The notes: generated by a model from the sequence alone, not told the origin. A DNA stretch of 33,671 bases from Bacteriovoracaceae bacterium (GCA_029865945.1 JARXAH010000002.1:1-33671); one strand, 5' to 3'; counted from the first letter of the stretch, positions 1 through 7,940 are shown. A program made the numbers and translations.

Positions 1-141
1 TACCTACGTAGTTTTGTAACTACCTAAGGCCCTCTGGAAATTTCGTCACGACTAGGACGACGTTTCGAGGCTTGCTTCCTGCAAGCCGCAGAAAAAGGAG
101 TCCGTAGAGTGGCGAAATTTACGAGGGACCTAGGTAGTTAC
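1..141 (+). repeat. Palindromic interspersed repeat, copy 1 (left end cut by window edge)
   Basis: This copy matches 32422-32562 at 135 of 141 positions with no gaps. Bases 16-141 form one long imperfect palindrome: GTAACTACC at 16-24 pairs with GGTAGTTAC at 133-141. Further paired blocks follow inward (CCCTC/GAGGG, AAATTTCG/CGAAATTT, CTA-GGAC/GTCC-G-TAG). It ends in a 7-bp hairpin, GGCTTGC/GCAAGCC, with a 5-base loop. Bases 8-23 can instead fold as a small hairpin, GTAGTT-TTGT-AACTAC. There is no coding capacity. The form resembles ERIC or MITE-type elements but I do not recognise the sequence. By comparison with copy 2, about 5 bases of the left end lie outside the window. Confidence 0.9.
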
Positions 142-175
142 TTAATTTTTAAATAAAGATGAGACGACTTTGAAA

Positions 176-556
176 ATGAAATATCTAATTCATACATTAT
201 TCTTGATGACCTTTGGTTTAATTTTGGATTTTGTATGGATTGGATACCTTGCTGGAGATTTTTATCGATCTAAGTTAAGTCACATCTTAAGATTAAATTC
301 TGATGGCAGTATTAACGCACAAATTTTTCCTGCCTTGTTTGTTTATTTATTTTTTGCCTTAGGAATTCAAGTTTTTGTCGATAAGATGAGTCAAGGTGCC
401 TTGCTTGGTTTAGTGATTTACGGCGTCTACGATTTTACCAATGTGAGTTTGTTTCAAGGCTGGACTTGGGACATCGCTGCCGTCGATATAGGATGGGGGA
501 TCTTTCTCTTAACTTGCATGAGCGCGTTTTATCTCAAAGTTTTAAGAAAAAAATAA
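176..556 (+). CDS. DUF2177 family membrane protein
   Basis: A 126-residue integral membrane protein with four hydrophobic segments, near residues 3-24, 44-61, 74-92 and 98-118. The pattern LDFVWIGYLAGDFY near the N-terminus and GLVIYGVYDFTN followed by GW-WD-AxVDxGWG near the C-terminus is what I associate with DUF2177, whose function is unknown. Length is typical. I chose the ATG at 176 because the protein then starts directly with the first membrane segment. A TTG at 170 would add only two residues. Neither start has a strong ribosome site. The palindromic repeat ends 34 bases upstream, so transcription must start inside or close to that element, or read through it. The gene abuts the oppositely oriented small gene with no spacer. 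Confidence 0.8.
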   Translation: MKYLIHTLFLMTFGLILDFVWIGYLAGDFYRSKLSHILRLNSDGSINAQIFPALFVYLFFALGIQVFVDKMSQGALLGLVIYGVYDFTNVSLFQGWTWDIAAVDIGWGIFLLTCMSAFYLKVLRKK

Positions 557-769
557 TTAGGCCGCTTTTTTGTTTTTATCTTCTTCGCTTTCCATCTTTA
601 ATTTAGGTGCCGGGAACGGAAGAGTGTTGTTAGCTGAATTGGCGTGTTTAGAAAAAATGGTCTCTTTTTCAATCTCAAAATTTGTGCGTTTTTCATCACG
701 TTTTGTCATGATATGAAGGGCCAATGCCAGTGCCGCCGGTAGAAACATAACTGTAATAATTAATCCCAT
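557..769 (-). CDS. Small single-pass membrane protein, unknown
   Basis: A 70-residue protein I do not recognise. Residues 1-20 form one hydrophobic helix rich in Leu, Ala and Val. A basic stretch (TKRDEKR) follows at once, which predicts an outside N-terminus and a cytoplasmic tail. The remaining 45 residues are polar, rich in Lys, Glu and Asn, and likely disordered. Its stop codon directly abuts the stop of the DUF2177 gene, and no terminator hairpin separates the two convergent genes. The ribosome site before the ATG (GCGGGA) is weak. The case for a real gene is the clean membrane-then-basic-tail layout and the exact tail-to-tail packing. It could still be a chance frame. Confidence 0.55.
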   Translation of the reverse strand: MGLIITVMFLPAALALALHIMTKRDEKRTNFEIEKETIFSKHANSANNTLPFPAPKLKMESEEDKNKKAA

Positions 770-1004
770 ATTATCCCGCTTTAACTTAGCTTTAGTTAAT
801 TTTGATTAAATCTTCTTCTTGATTAGTCTTGTCGGTTATTTTTTGCGATTACTTTAATTTTAATTAAAAAGGATATTATTGCCTGAACTTTCAACATTTA
901 TTCAAAATTTTTGTTGATTAAAGATGCACTTAATCTGATCCGAAGGGAAGAAACAGATAAAACTATAGACAGATTTATTATTGATTTCTCTTACAGGAGT
1001 TCTT

Positions 1005-2663
1005 ATGGGTGCACCCATTCACATAAAGATGATTAACATAATCCTTATTTTTAGCTTAGTTGTTGTCACTGGTTGTAGTGGGCAAAAAAACTTAACGCCG
1101 CTGGAAATTAGTCAATTTATCAGTGGTACCACAGGGTCAGCAAAGGCAGATTTTTGTACACTTGATCCTTCGTTAATTGATCAAGAATTAAAAATAATTT
1201 TTGTACTCGATATTTCAGGAAGTAACGCCATTGCAGCTGAAGGTAGGCCGGCAACTGACCCTAACAGAGCAGATCCCAATCTAGGGCGACGCTATCCTCC
1301 GCTCATTAATTTTATTTCGAATAGGCAAGGAAACCCAAAAGAATTTTATACACTTCTCGAATTTTCAGAAGAGAGTGTAAAAATTTCTCCGGACTTAACG
1401 TCGATTCCAGATACCGCTCCCTTCACGAATGATAAATCACTTTTTCAAAACGTGGTGACGACTCAGCAAAATTCCTCCCAAGACGCTGGTGGAACTCCGT
1501 ACAAAGCTGCGCTGACCAGTGTGATCAACATCATTACCGACGATGCTAGAAAACAAAAAGAAAAAGCAGATAAAGGTGAGACCCCAATAAGTTCTAACTA
1601 TGTCATCAGTTTCATTTCAGACGGAAAACCTACTGACGGGGCCAGTATTTCTGAGCCAGTGAATTTAATTAAAGATGTATTAATGAGACTTCCTCAGAAT
1701 CCCGATTTTGGCGCGTACATTGCTCAGATTACCTTAAATACAGGTTACTATTATGTGGACGTGGATTTACCGGAAGCAAGGGATGTCTTAAGAGAAATGG
1801 CCAAGGCCGGAAAGGGAGAGGCCTTTTCTTTTGATCAAGGCACAGTAATCGATTATGACAAATTGACCCAAGTGCTCATCAAGAAAATAAAAACTTCTTT
1901 ATCTGAAGTCATCGTCAATAACGTAAATACCATTTGGAATTTAGAGCAAGTAAATATCTTACCAGATCTCGACGGAGACTTATTAGATGACCTAACGGAA
2001 ATAAAGCTTGGCTCAAATCCTTTTGTCGAGGATTCCGATAAGAATGGTGTTCGCGACGGAATTGAATACTTAATTAGTCAAAATAGTCGGCCTTGCAAAG
2101 ATGCTTTATGCGACCCAGATAAGTCCTACTCCTTTAATGGATGTTTCGATCCTGAAACAAATGAAGTGCTGGATACAGACAAAGATAAAATTCGAGATTG
2201 CGAAGAAATTGCCATGGGAACAGATGAGAAAAAAGTTGATAGTAACGGTGATGATCTACCAGATTGGCTCTCAGTTAAATATGATATTCCTGCGGTTAAA
2301 GATGACGATGAAGGAAATCCTGCGCCTTCGGCCGCCTCAACAGACACAGATTTTGATGGGGTCTTTAATTTAAAAGAGGTAAAAGAAAATACGCCACCTA
2401 CCTACGATAATGGCGTCATTAGAAATTTGAAGCCCTATCAATACGTTATTTCTCAAACCAGTAGAAATAATGCTACTGGGGTAACATGCTATGAATTAAA
2501 TGTAACAGATATTACTTTTAGTCGGCCAAATGATTTGATTCGACTATTTTTATTAGAAAATGAAACAACTCAATCTGGAAGAAAATTTTATCGTATTATA
2601 GAAAAACGTGCTTCTGGATATAAAGTAAAGTTTGATCAAAGTGATTTTCCAACTAAACCCTAA
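1005..2663 (+). CDS. VWA-domain lipoprotein with calcium-type repeats (paralogue 1)
   Basis: A 552-residue predicted lipoprotein. I chose the ATG at 1005 because AGGAG sits 6 bases upstream; the upstream TTG (981) has no such support. Residues 1-24 form a lipoprotein signal ending in VTGC, so Cys24 would be lipidated. A VWA domain spans about 60-300. Its metal-site (MIDAS) elements are visible: DISGS at 69-73, Thr164 in GGTPY, and Asp206 in SDGKP. After it come acidic repeats of the DxDxDGxxDxxE type (thrombospondin-3/calcium-binding style), at about 321-360, 390-422 and 445-460. A roughly 80-residue C-terminal region follows and recurs in the second VWA lipoprotein at 21681-23459. The likely site is the cell envelope, as a metal-dependent adhesion or protein-binding factor; the ligand is unknown. 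A terminator follows directly. Confidence 0.85.
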   Translation: MGAPIHIKMINIILIFSLVVVTGCSGQKNLTPLEISQFISGTTGSAKADFCTLDPSLIDQELKIIFVLDISGSNAIAAEGRPATDPNRADPNLGRRYPPLINFISNRQGNPKEFYTLLEFSEESVKISPDLTSIPDTAPFTNDKSLFQNVVTTQQNSSQDAGGTPYKAALTSVINIITDDARKQKEKADKGETPISSNYVISFISDGKPTDGASISEPVNLIKDVLMRLPQNPDFGAYIAQITLNTGYYYVDVDLPEARDVLREMAKAGKGEAFSFDQGTVIDYDKLTQVLIKKIKTSLSEVIVNNVNTIWNLEQVNILPDLDGDLLDDLTEIKLGSNPFVEDSDKNGVRDGIEYLISQNSRPCKDALCDPDKSYSFNGCFDPETNEVLDTDKDKIRDCEEIAMGTDEKKVDSNGDDLPDWLSVKYDIPAVKDDDEGNPAPSAASTDTDFDGVFNLKEVKENTPPTYDNGVIRNLKPYQYVISQTSRNNATGVTCYELNVTDITFSRPNDLIRLFLLENETTQSGRKFYRIIEKRASGYKVKFDQSDFPTKP

Positions 2664-2681
2664 CGACGATGATTATTAAAA

Positions 2682-2717
2682 AAAAGAGGCCACATTCGCG
2701 GCCTCTTTTCTTTTTTT
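2682..2717. terminator. Bidirectional rho-independent terminator
   Basis: A perfect 10-bp stem, AAAAGAGGCC/GGCCTCTTTT, encloses an 8-base loop, with an A-run on the left and a T-run on the right. It sits between two convergent genes, so it can end transcription from both sides. Confidence 0.93.
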
Positions 2718-2726
2718 CGACTGTCT

Positions 2727-2972
2727 CTAAATCAGTTTCATAAAGTCTTTGTCATAAGAAAGTTCATCTCCTTGGATTTTAAACTTTCTTTTCTGTTTGC
2801 CGCTGCCACGATCTCTCGCTTTGGATTCCTCGGAATTAGAAGAATTTTGCTTGTGGCCTCCAAACTCAAATTGACATTTACCTCCGTCAGAAGTTTTTAC
2901 GTTTAATCCGGACATGAAGTCTTCATTCATGAGTTGCTGACTTTCATGTTGAATTTGAGGCTTAATGATCAT
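2727..2972 (-). CDS. Small hydrophilic protein, unknown
   Basis: An 81-residue protein I do not recognise. It has no signal peptide and no membrane segment. The middle is low in complexity (Ser, Asn, Glu, Gly), followed by a very basic stretch, GKQKRKFKIQGDEL, near residues 58-71. That could mean nucleic-acid contact, but nothing in the sequence proves it. AAAGGAAG lies about 11 bases before the ATG, a usable ribosome site. Its 3' end is served by the bidirectional terminator at 2682-2717, which supports it as a real transcription unit. It lies 155 bases downstream of the aminotransferase gene on the same strand. Confidence 0.6.
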   Translation of the reverse strand: MIIKPQIQHESQQLMNEDFMSGLNVKTSDGGKCQFEFGGHKQNSSNSEESKARDRGSGKQKRKFKIQGDELSYDKDFMKLI

Positions 2973-3127
2973 AGGCCTAGGCTTCCTTTATCCCTGGGGT
3001 TACAAAAACAGGGATCCCATTATTTTACTAGATAAATGTGAAAAACCATTAAGTTGGATTAACTTATGGATTTTAGGTGGATGGATTTTCGAAAAGGGAG
3101 TTTAAGTCAGGCCAAATGTCATGATAA

Positions 3128-4060
3128 TTAGTCACTCCAGGAAAAGGAGCGAATATATTTTTGAACTAAGTCTTCATAACCTTTCATGAGCTGCTTCGTG
3201 ATATTACCAGGTTTGCCGCTTCCTATAGGAAGATGATTAATTTTAGTGATAGGTACGATTCCTTTCGTTGCACTTGTATAAAAAGATTCGCTTGCCGACT
3301 CAATATCACTTGGATAAAGAATTTTTTCTTCGATAGAAATATTGAGGGCCTTAGCAATTTCAAAAATTTTTTCTCTAGTAATTCCTCGCAAGAGTCCACT
3401 CTTTAAATCTGGGGTAACTACATTTCCATTTTGTTGGACAATCCAAAAATTATTTGTTGTTCCTTCGGTAATTTCGCCTTTTGCATTCAACATGATGGCG
3501 TCGTGATAATTTTCTTTTTTTGCTTCATTGAGGGCCAATTGGCTGTTGAGGTAATTGCCAGTTTTGTTCATCGGATCCATGGCCTTCTTGGAATTTCTTT
3601 CAAAGGTAGAAATTTTAAAATCCACCCCTTCACTCATCCATTCTGTTGGCATATGAAATTTTTTTAAATAAAGCACAATAGTATTTTGCACCTCGTGGTA
3701 TGACTGAGGAGCTAATCCCATTTCATTTTCGCCGCGGGTAACGACTATTCTCATAAAAGATTCTTCAAACGGATTTTTCGCTACTAATTCTTTAATGCTA
3801 TAAATTAACTGCTTACGATCAAAATTCATTGGCAAATCAATACGCTGGGCACTTTGATACAATCGATCAAGATGTTCGTAGAAAAAAACCGGCATTTTTT
3901 TGTAACAAAAAAATACATCGTAAACAGAATCACCAAACAGGAAACCGCGATCCATGATGCTCACTTTTGCATCACTAGCGTTCATGATGTTTCCATTCAC
4001 AGATACTAAGTAATCGTGGGTTTGATAATTTATTTTTTGAGAGGCAATCATTGGATTCAT
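3128..4060 (-). CDS. Class IV PLP aminotransferase (IlvE / D-amino acid transaminase type)
   Basis: A 310-residue fold-type IV PLP enzyme that transfers amino groups between amino acids and 2-oxo acids in the cytoplasm. Diagnostic features are VNGNIMNASDAKVSIMDRG near residues 21-39, GDSVYD at 43-48, the predicted PLP-binding Lys166 in NKTGNYLNSQLA, and EITEGTTNNFW near 196-206 with the cofactor-nitrogen Glu. SGLLRGITRE (about 222-231) fits the phosphate-binding segment. Family members include branched-chain aminotransferase, D-alanine transaminase and aminodeoxychorismate lyase; the sequence alone does not settle which. Length and overall pattern favour an IlvE-like or D-amino acid transaminase. 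AGGAA lies 6 bases before the ATG at 4060. It is 51 bases behind the TPR-like protein gene and may share its transcript. Confidence 0.85.
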   Translation of the reverse strand: MNPMIASQKINYQTHDYLVSVNGNIMNASDAKVSIMDRGFLFGDSVYDVFFCYKKMPVFFYEHLDRLYQSAQRIDLPMNFDRKQLIYSIKELVAKNPFEESFMRIVVTRGENEMGLAPQSYHEVQNTIVLYLKKFHMPTEWMSEGVDFKISTFERNSKKAMDPMNKTGNYLNSQLALNEAKKENYHDAIMLNAKGEITEGTTNNFWIVQQNGNVVTPDLKSGLLRGITREKIFEIAKALNISIEEKILYPSDIESASESFYTSATKGIVPITKINHLPIGSGKPGNITKQLMKGYEDLVQKYIRSFSWSD

Positions 4061-4111
4061 TGATGTTCCTAGGAAAGCATAATAATTGAGGTTCTATTTT
4101 ATCATGGTCGA

Positions 4112-5365
4112 TTAATCTATGGAAGGAGGAGTTCCTGATAATTCATTAGTCTTTCTCCAATAACTATAGGACAGCGGACATGATTCTTTATCTCCCAAAT
4201 CACAGGCATTACTTGCTGCTTGAAAGACAAGGTTTTGATTATTTTGATCAATACCAATCCATTGCCATAAATTATTTTTTAAGATGGACGTATGATCATT
4301 GTCTGGCCTAGGAGCATCATAAAGAATTTGTTTTGATTCTTCACTTCGATGAGCTTGCATTAAAACCGTGGCCGATAAATTAACCAAGTCTGAAGGAATG
4401 TTTTGAAACGTGGCATTTAAATGTTGAATCTTTTGCACTGATTCTTGATTTTTTCCAGACAGCCAATAAAGAAGGGCAAGCATGGAGTTAATGTTATAAC
4501 TGTAGGGGTAAAGGGACCATAAACTTTCCAAAGTGGTAATTGCCTCAATCCACGATCCTTGGGTGATAAGTGGTTTAAGTTTTACGACACTCAAATTTAA
4601 ATCCATGATTTCAGATGAAGTCGCATTAATTTCAGAATTTTCAAAATTTTCAGACTGCTCAGACTGCTCAGACTGCTCAGGCTGCTCGGAGTCCTGCGGC
4701 CCTTGTTGCCACCTTATGACATTGGAAATCTCTGCAATTTCCTCATCGAGAAGATAAAACTCCGGAATGGAACGGAAATATTTTTGGATATTAAGTTCCC
4801 TATGATGAAAATAATTTAGTTTGTACCATTGTCTTAAGTGCTGCAATTTGGATTCATGGTTGAGGTCTCCCATGAGAGGCCGGTAGGCCAAAAGATTTTC
4901 GTAAAAAGACATCGTTTCCGTCGTCCAAGGATGTTTTAAAAATTGGATTTTTAATTGAGTCGTCCTCGTGTGCCAAAATAAATAGGGAGTATTCTCTTGC
5001 GCTAAAACACCGGTGCATAATTTCATTACTTGATTTAGTTCGTTTACATCAGAGAGGTAGAGCTCGTTCATCCATTTTAAGTGGCATAATTTTCCCAAAT
5101 AGGGGGAATTAGTCTTCGTAGAAAGTTGATCTAAATCCATTCGAACTTGGGAGTAGTTGCCATCAATAAAATTAACTAGTGCTCGATAATACAGCTGGCG
5201 ATCATTCTTGCGAGTTATTTTCGTACCAATGATTCCTAACGTCTTTTTCGCTCTTTGCGCCTCCCCTTGTGCCAAAGCTTTTTTTAAATAATCGTAGGCA
5301 TCAGTCGCCTGGACGAAAGCGGGCAAGATGCAAAAAATAAAGAGTAAAATTTTTCCTCTGTGCAT
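4112..5365 (-). CDS. Exported TPR-like protein, unknown function
   Basis: The reading frame is open further upstream (to 5515), but I place the start at the ATG at 5363-5365. There the protein begins with a classical signal peptide, MHRGKILLFIFCILPAFVQA, giving 417 residues. The rest is alpha-helical in character. The C-terminal half (about 265-400) shows repeating helix pairs with spaced Ala, Leu and Tyr of TPR type (for example GSWIEAITTLESLWSLYP and GKNQESVQKIQHL). A low-complexity linker rich in Gln, Ser and Glu, near residues 220-245, is encoded by a 9-bp tandem repeat. The gene is divergent from the exported protein at 5442, with 76 bases between starts. Function is unknown; the layout suggests a periplasmic assembly or interaction protein. 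Confidence 0.65.
   Translation of the reverse strand: MHRGKILLFIFCILPAFVQATDAYDYLKKALAQGEAQRAKKTLGIIGTKITRKNDRQLYYRALVNFIDGNYSQVRMDLDQLSTKTNSPYLGKLCHLKWMNELYLSDVNELNQVMKLCTGVLAQENTPYLFWHTRTTQLKIQFLKHPWTTETMSFYENLLAYRPLMGDLNHESKLQHLRQWYKLNYFHHRELNIQKYFRSIPEFYLLDEEIAEISNVIRWQQGPQDSEQPEQSEQSEQSENFENSEINATSSEIMDLNLSVVKLKPLITQGSWIEAITTLESLWSLYPYSYNINSMLALLYWLSGKNQESVQKIQHLNATFQNIPSDLVNLSATVLMQAHRSEESKQILYDAPRPDNDHTSILKNNLWQWIGIDQNNQNLVFQAASNACDLGDKESCPLSYSYWRKTNELSGTPPSID
4651..4690. repeat. 9-bp tandem repeat inside the TPR-like gene
   Basis: The unit CAGACTGCT starts at 4651, 4660 and 4669, followed by a one-mismatch copy (CAGGCTGCT) at 4678. It encodes an alternating Ser/Glu/Gln linker on the minus strand. 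A second 9-base periodicity (TTTCAGAAT, TTTCAAAAT, TTTCAGACT) runs just before it. The unit is a multiple of three, so copy-number change would lengthen or shorten the linker without a frameshift. Confidence 0.85.
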
Positions 5366-5441
5366 ACACTCATTTGATTTTAGTTTTTTCTTTCTCTTTA
5401 TCGCCGATAAGGAGCTAATAGATAAATGGTGGGGCTTAATA
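5366..5441. promoter_or_regulatory. Divergent promoter interval
   Basis: These 76 bases separate the start codons of two oppositely oriented exported-protein genes, so they should hold both promoters. GGTGGGG lies 8 bases before the rightward ATG and serves as its ribosome site. I cannot identify clear -35/-10 pairs. Confidence 0.4.
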
Positions 5442-6797
5442 ATGAGCTGGTGGAAAATTTTTTCCTCTCTAAGTTTGATAAATTTCGCGATACTAAAATT
5501 TTGCTTGGCCAGCAATGATTTATTTTCCGTAAGTTCACTTTCAGAATACTGTCAACAAAAGGCAGTAACTCCTTTTTATGCCAAGGCCTACCAAGAAAGA
5601 CAGATTGAAAAAATGTTCATCACCACGTTTCAAAAACTCATCACTCAGGAACTTAAGAAAAATTTTTATTCTTTAGCTCTCAAAGTAAGTACAAATGAAT
5701 GGGATCAACTTGTTGATCAGTTGAAATACGATGTAAAAAATGAATGCCGTAGTTCCGGTCTTTTATTTTCACCAACGTATTTTTTAGGAGGGCTATTGTC
5801 TTCCTTTCATCAAAAAAACAACCTTCACCTTTTTGAACATAATGAACTGTTAAAAAATATCAACGAAGAACAAAGAATTAAGCTTCATCAAACGAATTTA
5901 TCGCTTGCAAGGCAAGTCTTTCGCGACACTTGCTCTTGGTCTGGACTGGTTTCCGAGAGTGAAGTCATGAATAGCTATTTAAGTGATCCTGCCATAGGAC
6001 TAAAAACGTTAAAAAAATTGCAGTGGGATCCTCGTCCCATCTTGTGTTCAGATGAAGGTTGTAAAGAAGTCTCACGAAGTACTTGGGTCGCAACCCTTCC
6101 ACGTCCTCAAGAAAGAAGATCAATCCAAGAAGATTTGCAAGATTATTGGTGTGGAAACTTTTTTACTAAACGAGTAGCAACTACTCCTGGTTTTCGCTGG
6201 AAGGTAACTTTTGCAGGTGACTTACTCCTTAACCATCACGATCCTTTTTATCTTCACCTCTTGGGAATACCTTTAGTTCAACAGTGGGAAAAAAAACTAC
6301 AATCCTCATTAAATCCGTGGGCAAAAGAAGAATTGCTGAGAAGTGTGCAACGTCAGTCCTGGGAAGAACCCCTGCAAGTAAAACTCCTTTCACGAGACGA
6401 AAATTTTTTAGATAAAAAAGGATTACACGTCGAAATATACTACGGAGAATTTGATCGAAATTTTGAAACATTTGATAAAATATTTTATCAATCAAAATTA
6501 GTTCTAAACAGGCAACTTCTCGATTGGTCTATGAGATTAAAATATAAAAAACGAGTTGAGGTGGAAAGAACGGTTTCTATCAATATTCAAGCCCAATTAA
6601 CTCAATTGAGCGAAACTTATCATTTCCTAAAATATGCACCCAAATTGAGTCAAGACTTGGCGGTATGGGTTATGGATAACTTAGAGCAAATTCTAACTCA
6701 TAGAGGTGAACTTAATCAAAATCCTATCATTGAAATACCTATGGAATTTCGCGCGGGAATTATGGCCTTAAAGCTTATCCATGATAGAAAACTTTAA
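5442..6797 (+). CDS. Exported protein of unknown function
   Basis: I do not recognise this protein. I chose the ATG at 5442, which has GGTGGGG 8 bases upstream and gives 451 residues starting with a signal peptide (MSWWKIFSSLSLINFAILKFCLA). A longer open frame upstream would place that signal in the middle of the protein. The mature part has several Cys, including a pair in CSDEGCKE, a Trp/Tyr-rich centre (DYWCGNFF, GFRWKVTFAGDLLLNHHDPFYLHLLG) and a mostly charged C-terminal half. No membrane segment is seen beyond the signal. It is divergent from the TPR-like exported protein, and the pair may act together outside the cytoplasm. I find no catalytic motif. Confidence 0.6.
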   Translation: MSWWKIFSSLSLINFAILKFCLASNDLFSVSSLSEYCQQKAVTPFYAKAYQERQIEKMFITTFQKLITQELKKNFYSLALKVSTNEWDQLVDQLKYDVKNECRSSGLLFSPTYFLGGLLSSFHQKNNLHLFEHNELLKNINEEQRIKLHQTNLSLARQVFRDTCSWSGLVSESEVMNSYLSDPAIGLKTLKKLQWDPRPILCSDEGCKEVSRSTWVATLPRPQERRSIQEDLQDYWCGNFFTKRVATTPGFRWKVTFAGDLLLNHHDPFYLHLLGIPLVQQWEKKLQSSLNPWAKEELLRSVQRQSWEEPLQVKLLSRDENFLDKKGLHVEIYYGEFDRNFETFDKIFYQSKLVLNRQLLDWSMRLKYKKRVEVERTVSINIQAQLTQLSETYHFLKYAPKLSQDLAVWVMDNLEQILTHRGELNQNPIIEIPMEFRAGIMALKLIHDRKL

Positions 6798-6847
6798 AAC
6801 TCGAAATTAGGAGAAAATTAAGGATAAATAGAGTATGATTTCTCTCT

Positions 6848-7783
6848 ATGGCAAAAATAAATAAAAAAAATCATTACGTCGTTCCTTCTGTCGTATCCAC
6901 TCCAAAAACTAATACAATCGTCCCCGTCAAACGTCCCCCAAAAGAATCCTTAGATTTAAAAGACGCTCTTAAAAGTTACTTACAGCAAATTAGTAAAAAT
7001 AAATTGCTCACTCCTGAAGAAGAAAAAATTTTAACAGAAAAACTTTTTGAAACCGGTGATATTGAAATTGCCAAATCTTTAGTGATGGCCAATTTGCGTT
7101 TGGTTGTGAAGATTGCGATGGAGTATCGACATTCCTATCAAAATATTTTGGACCTCATCCAGGAGGGAAATATTGGGCTCATGAAGGCCGTTTCCAAATT
7201 TAATCCAAATAGCGGGGCCAAACTTTCGTATTATGCGAGTTGGTGGATTCGCTCCTATATTTTAAAATTTATTTTGGATAATTTTCGACTCGTAAAAATT
7301 GGGACGACTCAAGAACAGAAAAAATTATTTTACAATCTCATGCGCGAAAAAAATCGCTTGATGGCCCAGGGAATCGATCCTACGGTAAAATTACTGTCTC
7401 AAAATCTCGATGTATCAGAAAAATCAGTGACTGAGATGCAGCAACGATTAGAATCTCAAGGCTCAGAAATTAGTCTTGACCAATTTTCCCTCGATGATGA
7501 CGGACCAAGCCTACATGACTTAATACCTGATGACCGTGAATCAGTGGAAGAAGAACTAGGATTTTCTCAAGGTTTGCAAATTTTACAGCAAAACTTAGGG
7601 CAATTTCTTGCCGAACTTAAACCCAGGGATCGTGAAATTTTTGAAAAGCGATTATTATCGGAAATTCCAGAATCACTACAAAGCATTGCCGATCAATACG
7701 GCGTGACGAGGGAGCGAATTAGACAAGTCGAAGAGCGCCTTATTAATCGCCTAAAAGAATACATGAAAGACTACATAAACTAA
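6848..7783 (+). CDS. rpoH: RNA polymerase sigma-32 (heat-shock sigma factor)
   Basis: A 311-residue sigma-70 family factor of the RpoH group. It directs RNA polymerase to heat-shock and related promoters. Region 1.2/2 runs from about residue 40 to 145, including NLRLVVKIAMEY and DLIQEGNIGLMKAVSKFNP. QKKLFYNL at 157-164 corresponds to the RpoH box (QRKLFFNL in E. coli), which separates it from RpoD and RpoS. Region 4 with its helix-turn-helix is at about 276-305 (SLQSIADQYGVTRERIRQVEERL). The N-terminus carries a basic extension of about 35 residues. No good Shine-Dalgarno sequence precedes the ATG, so translation may be controlled or weak. ftsH, whose product degrades RpoH in E. coli, is also in this window. 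Confidence 0.9.
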   Translation: MAKINKKNHYVVPSVVSTPKTNTIVPVKRPPKESLDLKDALKSYLQQISKNKLLTPEEEKILTEKLFETGDIEIAKSLVMANLRLVVKIAMEYRHSYQNILDLIQEGNIGLMKAVSKFNPNSGAKLSYYASWWIRSYILKFILDNFRLVKIGTTQEQKKLFYNLMREKNRLMAQGIDPTVKLLSQNLDVSEKSVTEMQQRLESQGSEISLDQFSLDDDGPSLHDLIPDDRESVEEELGFSQGLQILQQNLGQFLAELKPRDREIFEKRLLSEIPESLQSIADQYGVTRERIRQVEERLINRLKEYMKDYIN

Positions 7784-7882
7784 GTAAATTTTTCTAGTTG
7801 GGAATTGCATTTTCTCCGATTTATTGACTTAAGTAGATAAGTGGTTTATTTTTTAAGCACGATTTCGTTTTGGGAGGTTTGG

Positions 7883-7932
7883 CCTTGGTCAGACTTTTCT
7901 GGGACGCAAATGTCGATAAAATTTAACCAAGG
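7883..7932 (+). promoter_or_regulatory. rpsO leader with ribosome-site-hiding helix (candidate)
   Basis: CCTTGGT (7883-7889) is perfectly complementary to ACCAAGG (7926-7932). The 3' arm covers the rpsO ribosome site (AAGGG, 7929-7933), 7 bases before the ATG. Between the arms, CAGA-CTTT-TCTG (7890-7901) can form a hairpin. An extended version of it (G7888-C7905, T7889-A7904 across a two-base bulge) would compete with the hiding helix. S15 is known to repress its own mRNA through leader structures that differ between bacterial groups. This arrangement fits that theme but is inferred only. Confidence 0.4.
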
Positions 7933-7940
7933 GATTACCT

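Noticed and set aside
770-1004. Two similar AT-rich stretches (TTAATTTTGATTAAA and TTTAATTTTAATTAAA) as regulator sites
   Set aside because: The similarity is explained by the very high AT content of this spacer, and no defined spacing to a promoter is visible.
5366-5515. N-terminal extension of the TPR-like protein up to 5515
   Set aside because: It would place a clear signal peptide at residue 51 and overlap the divergent gene; the shorter start is more plausible.
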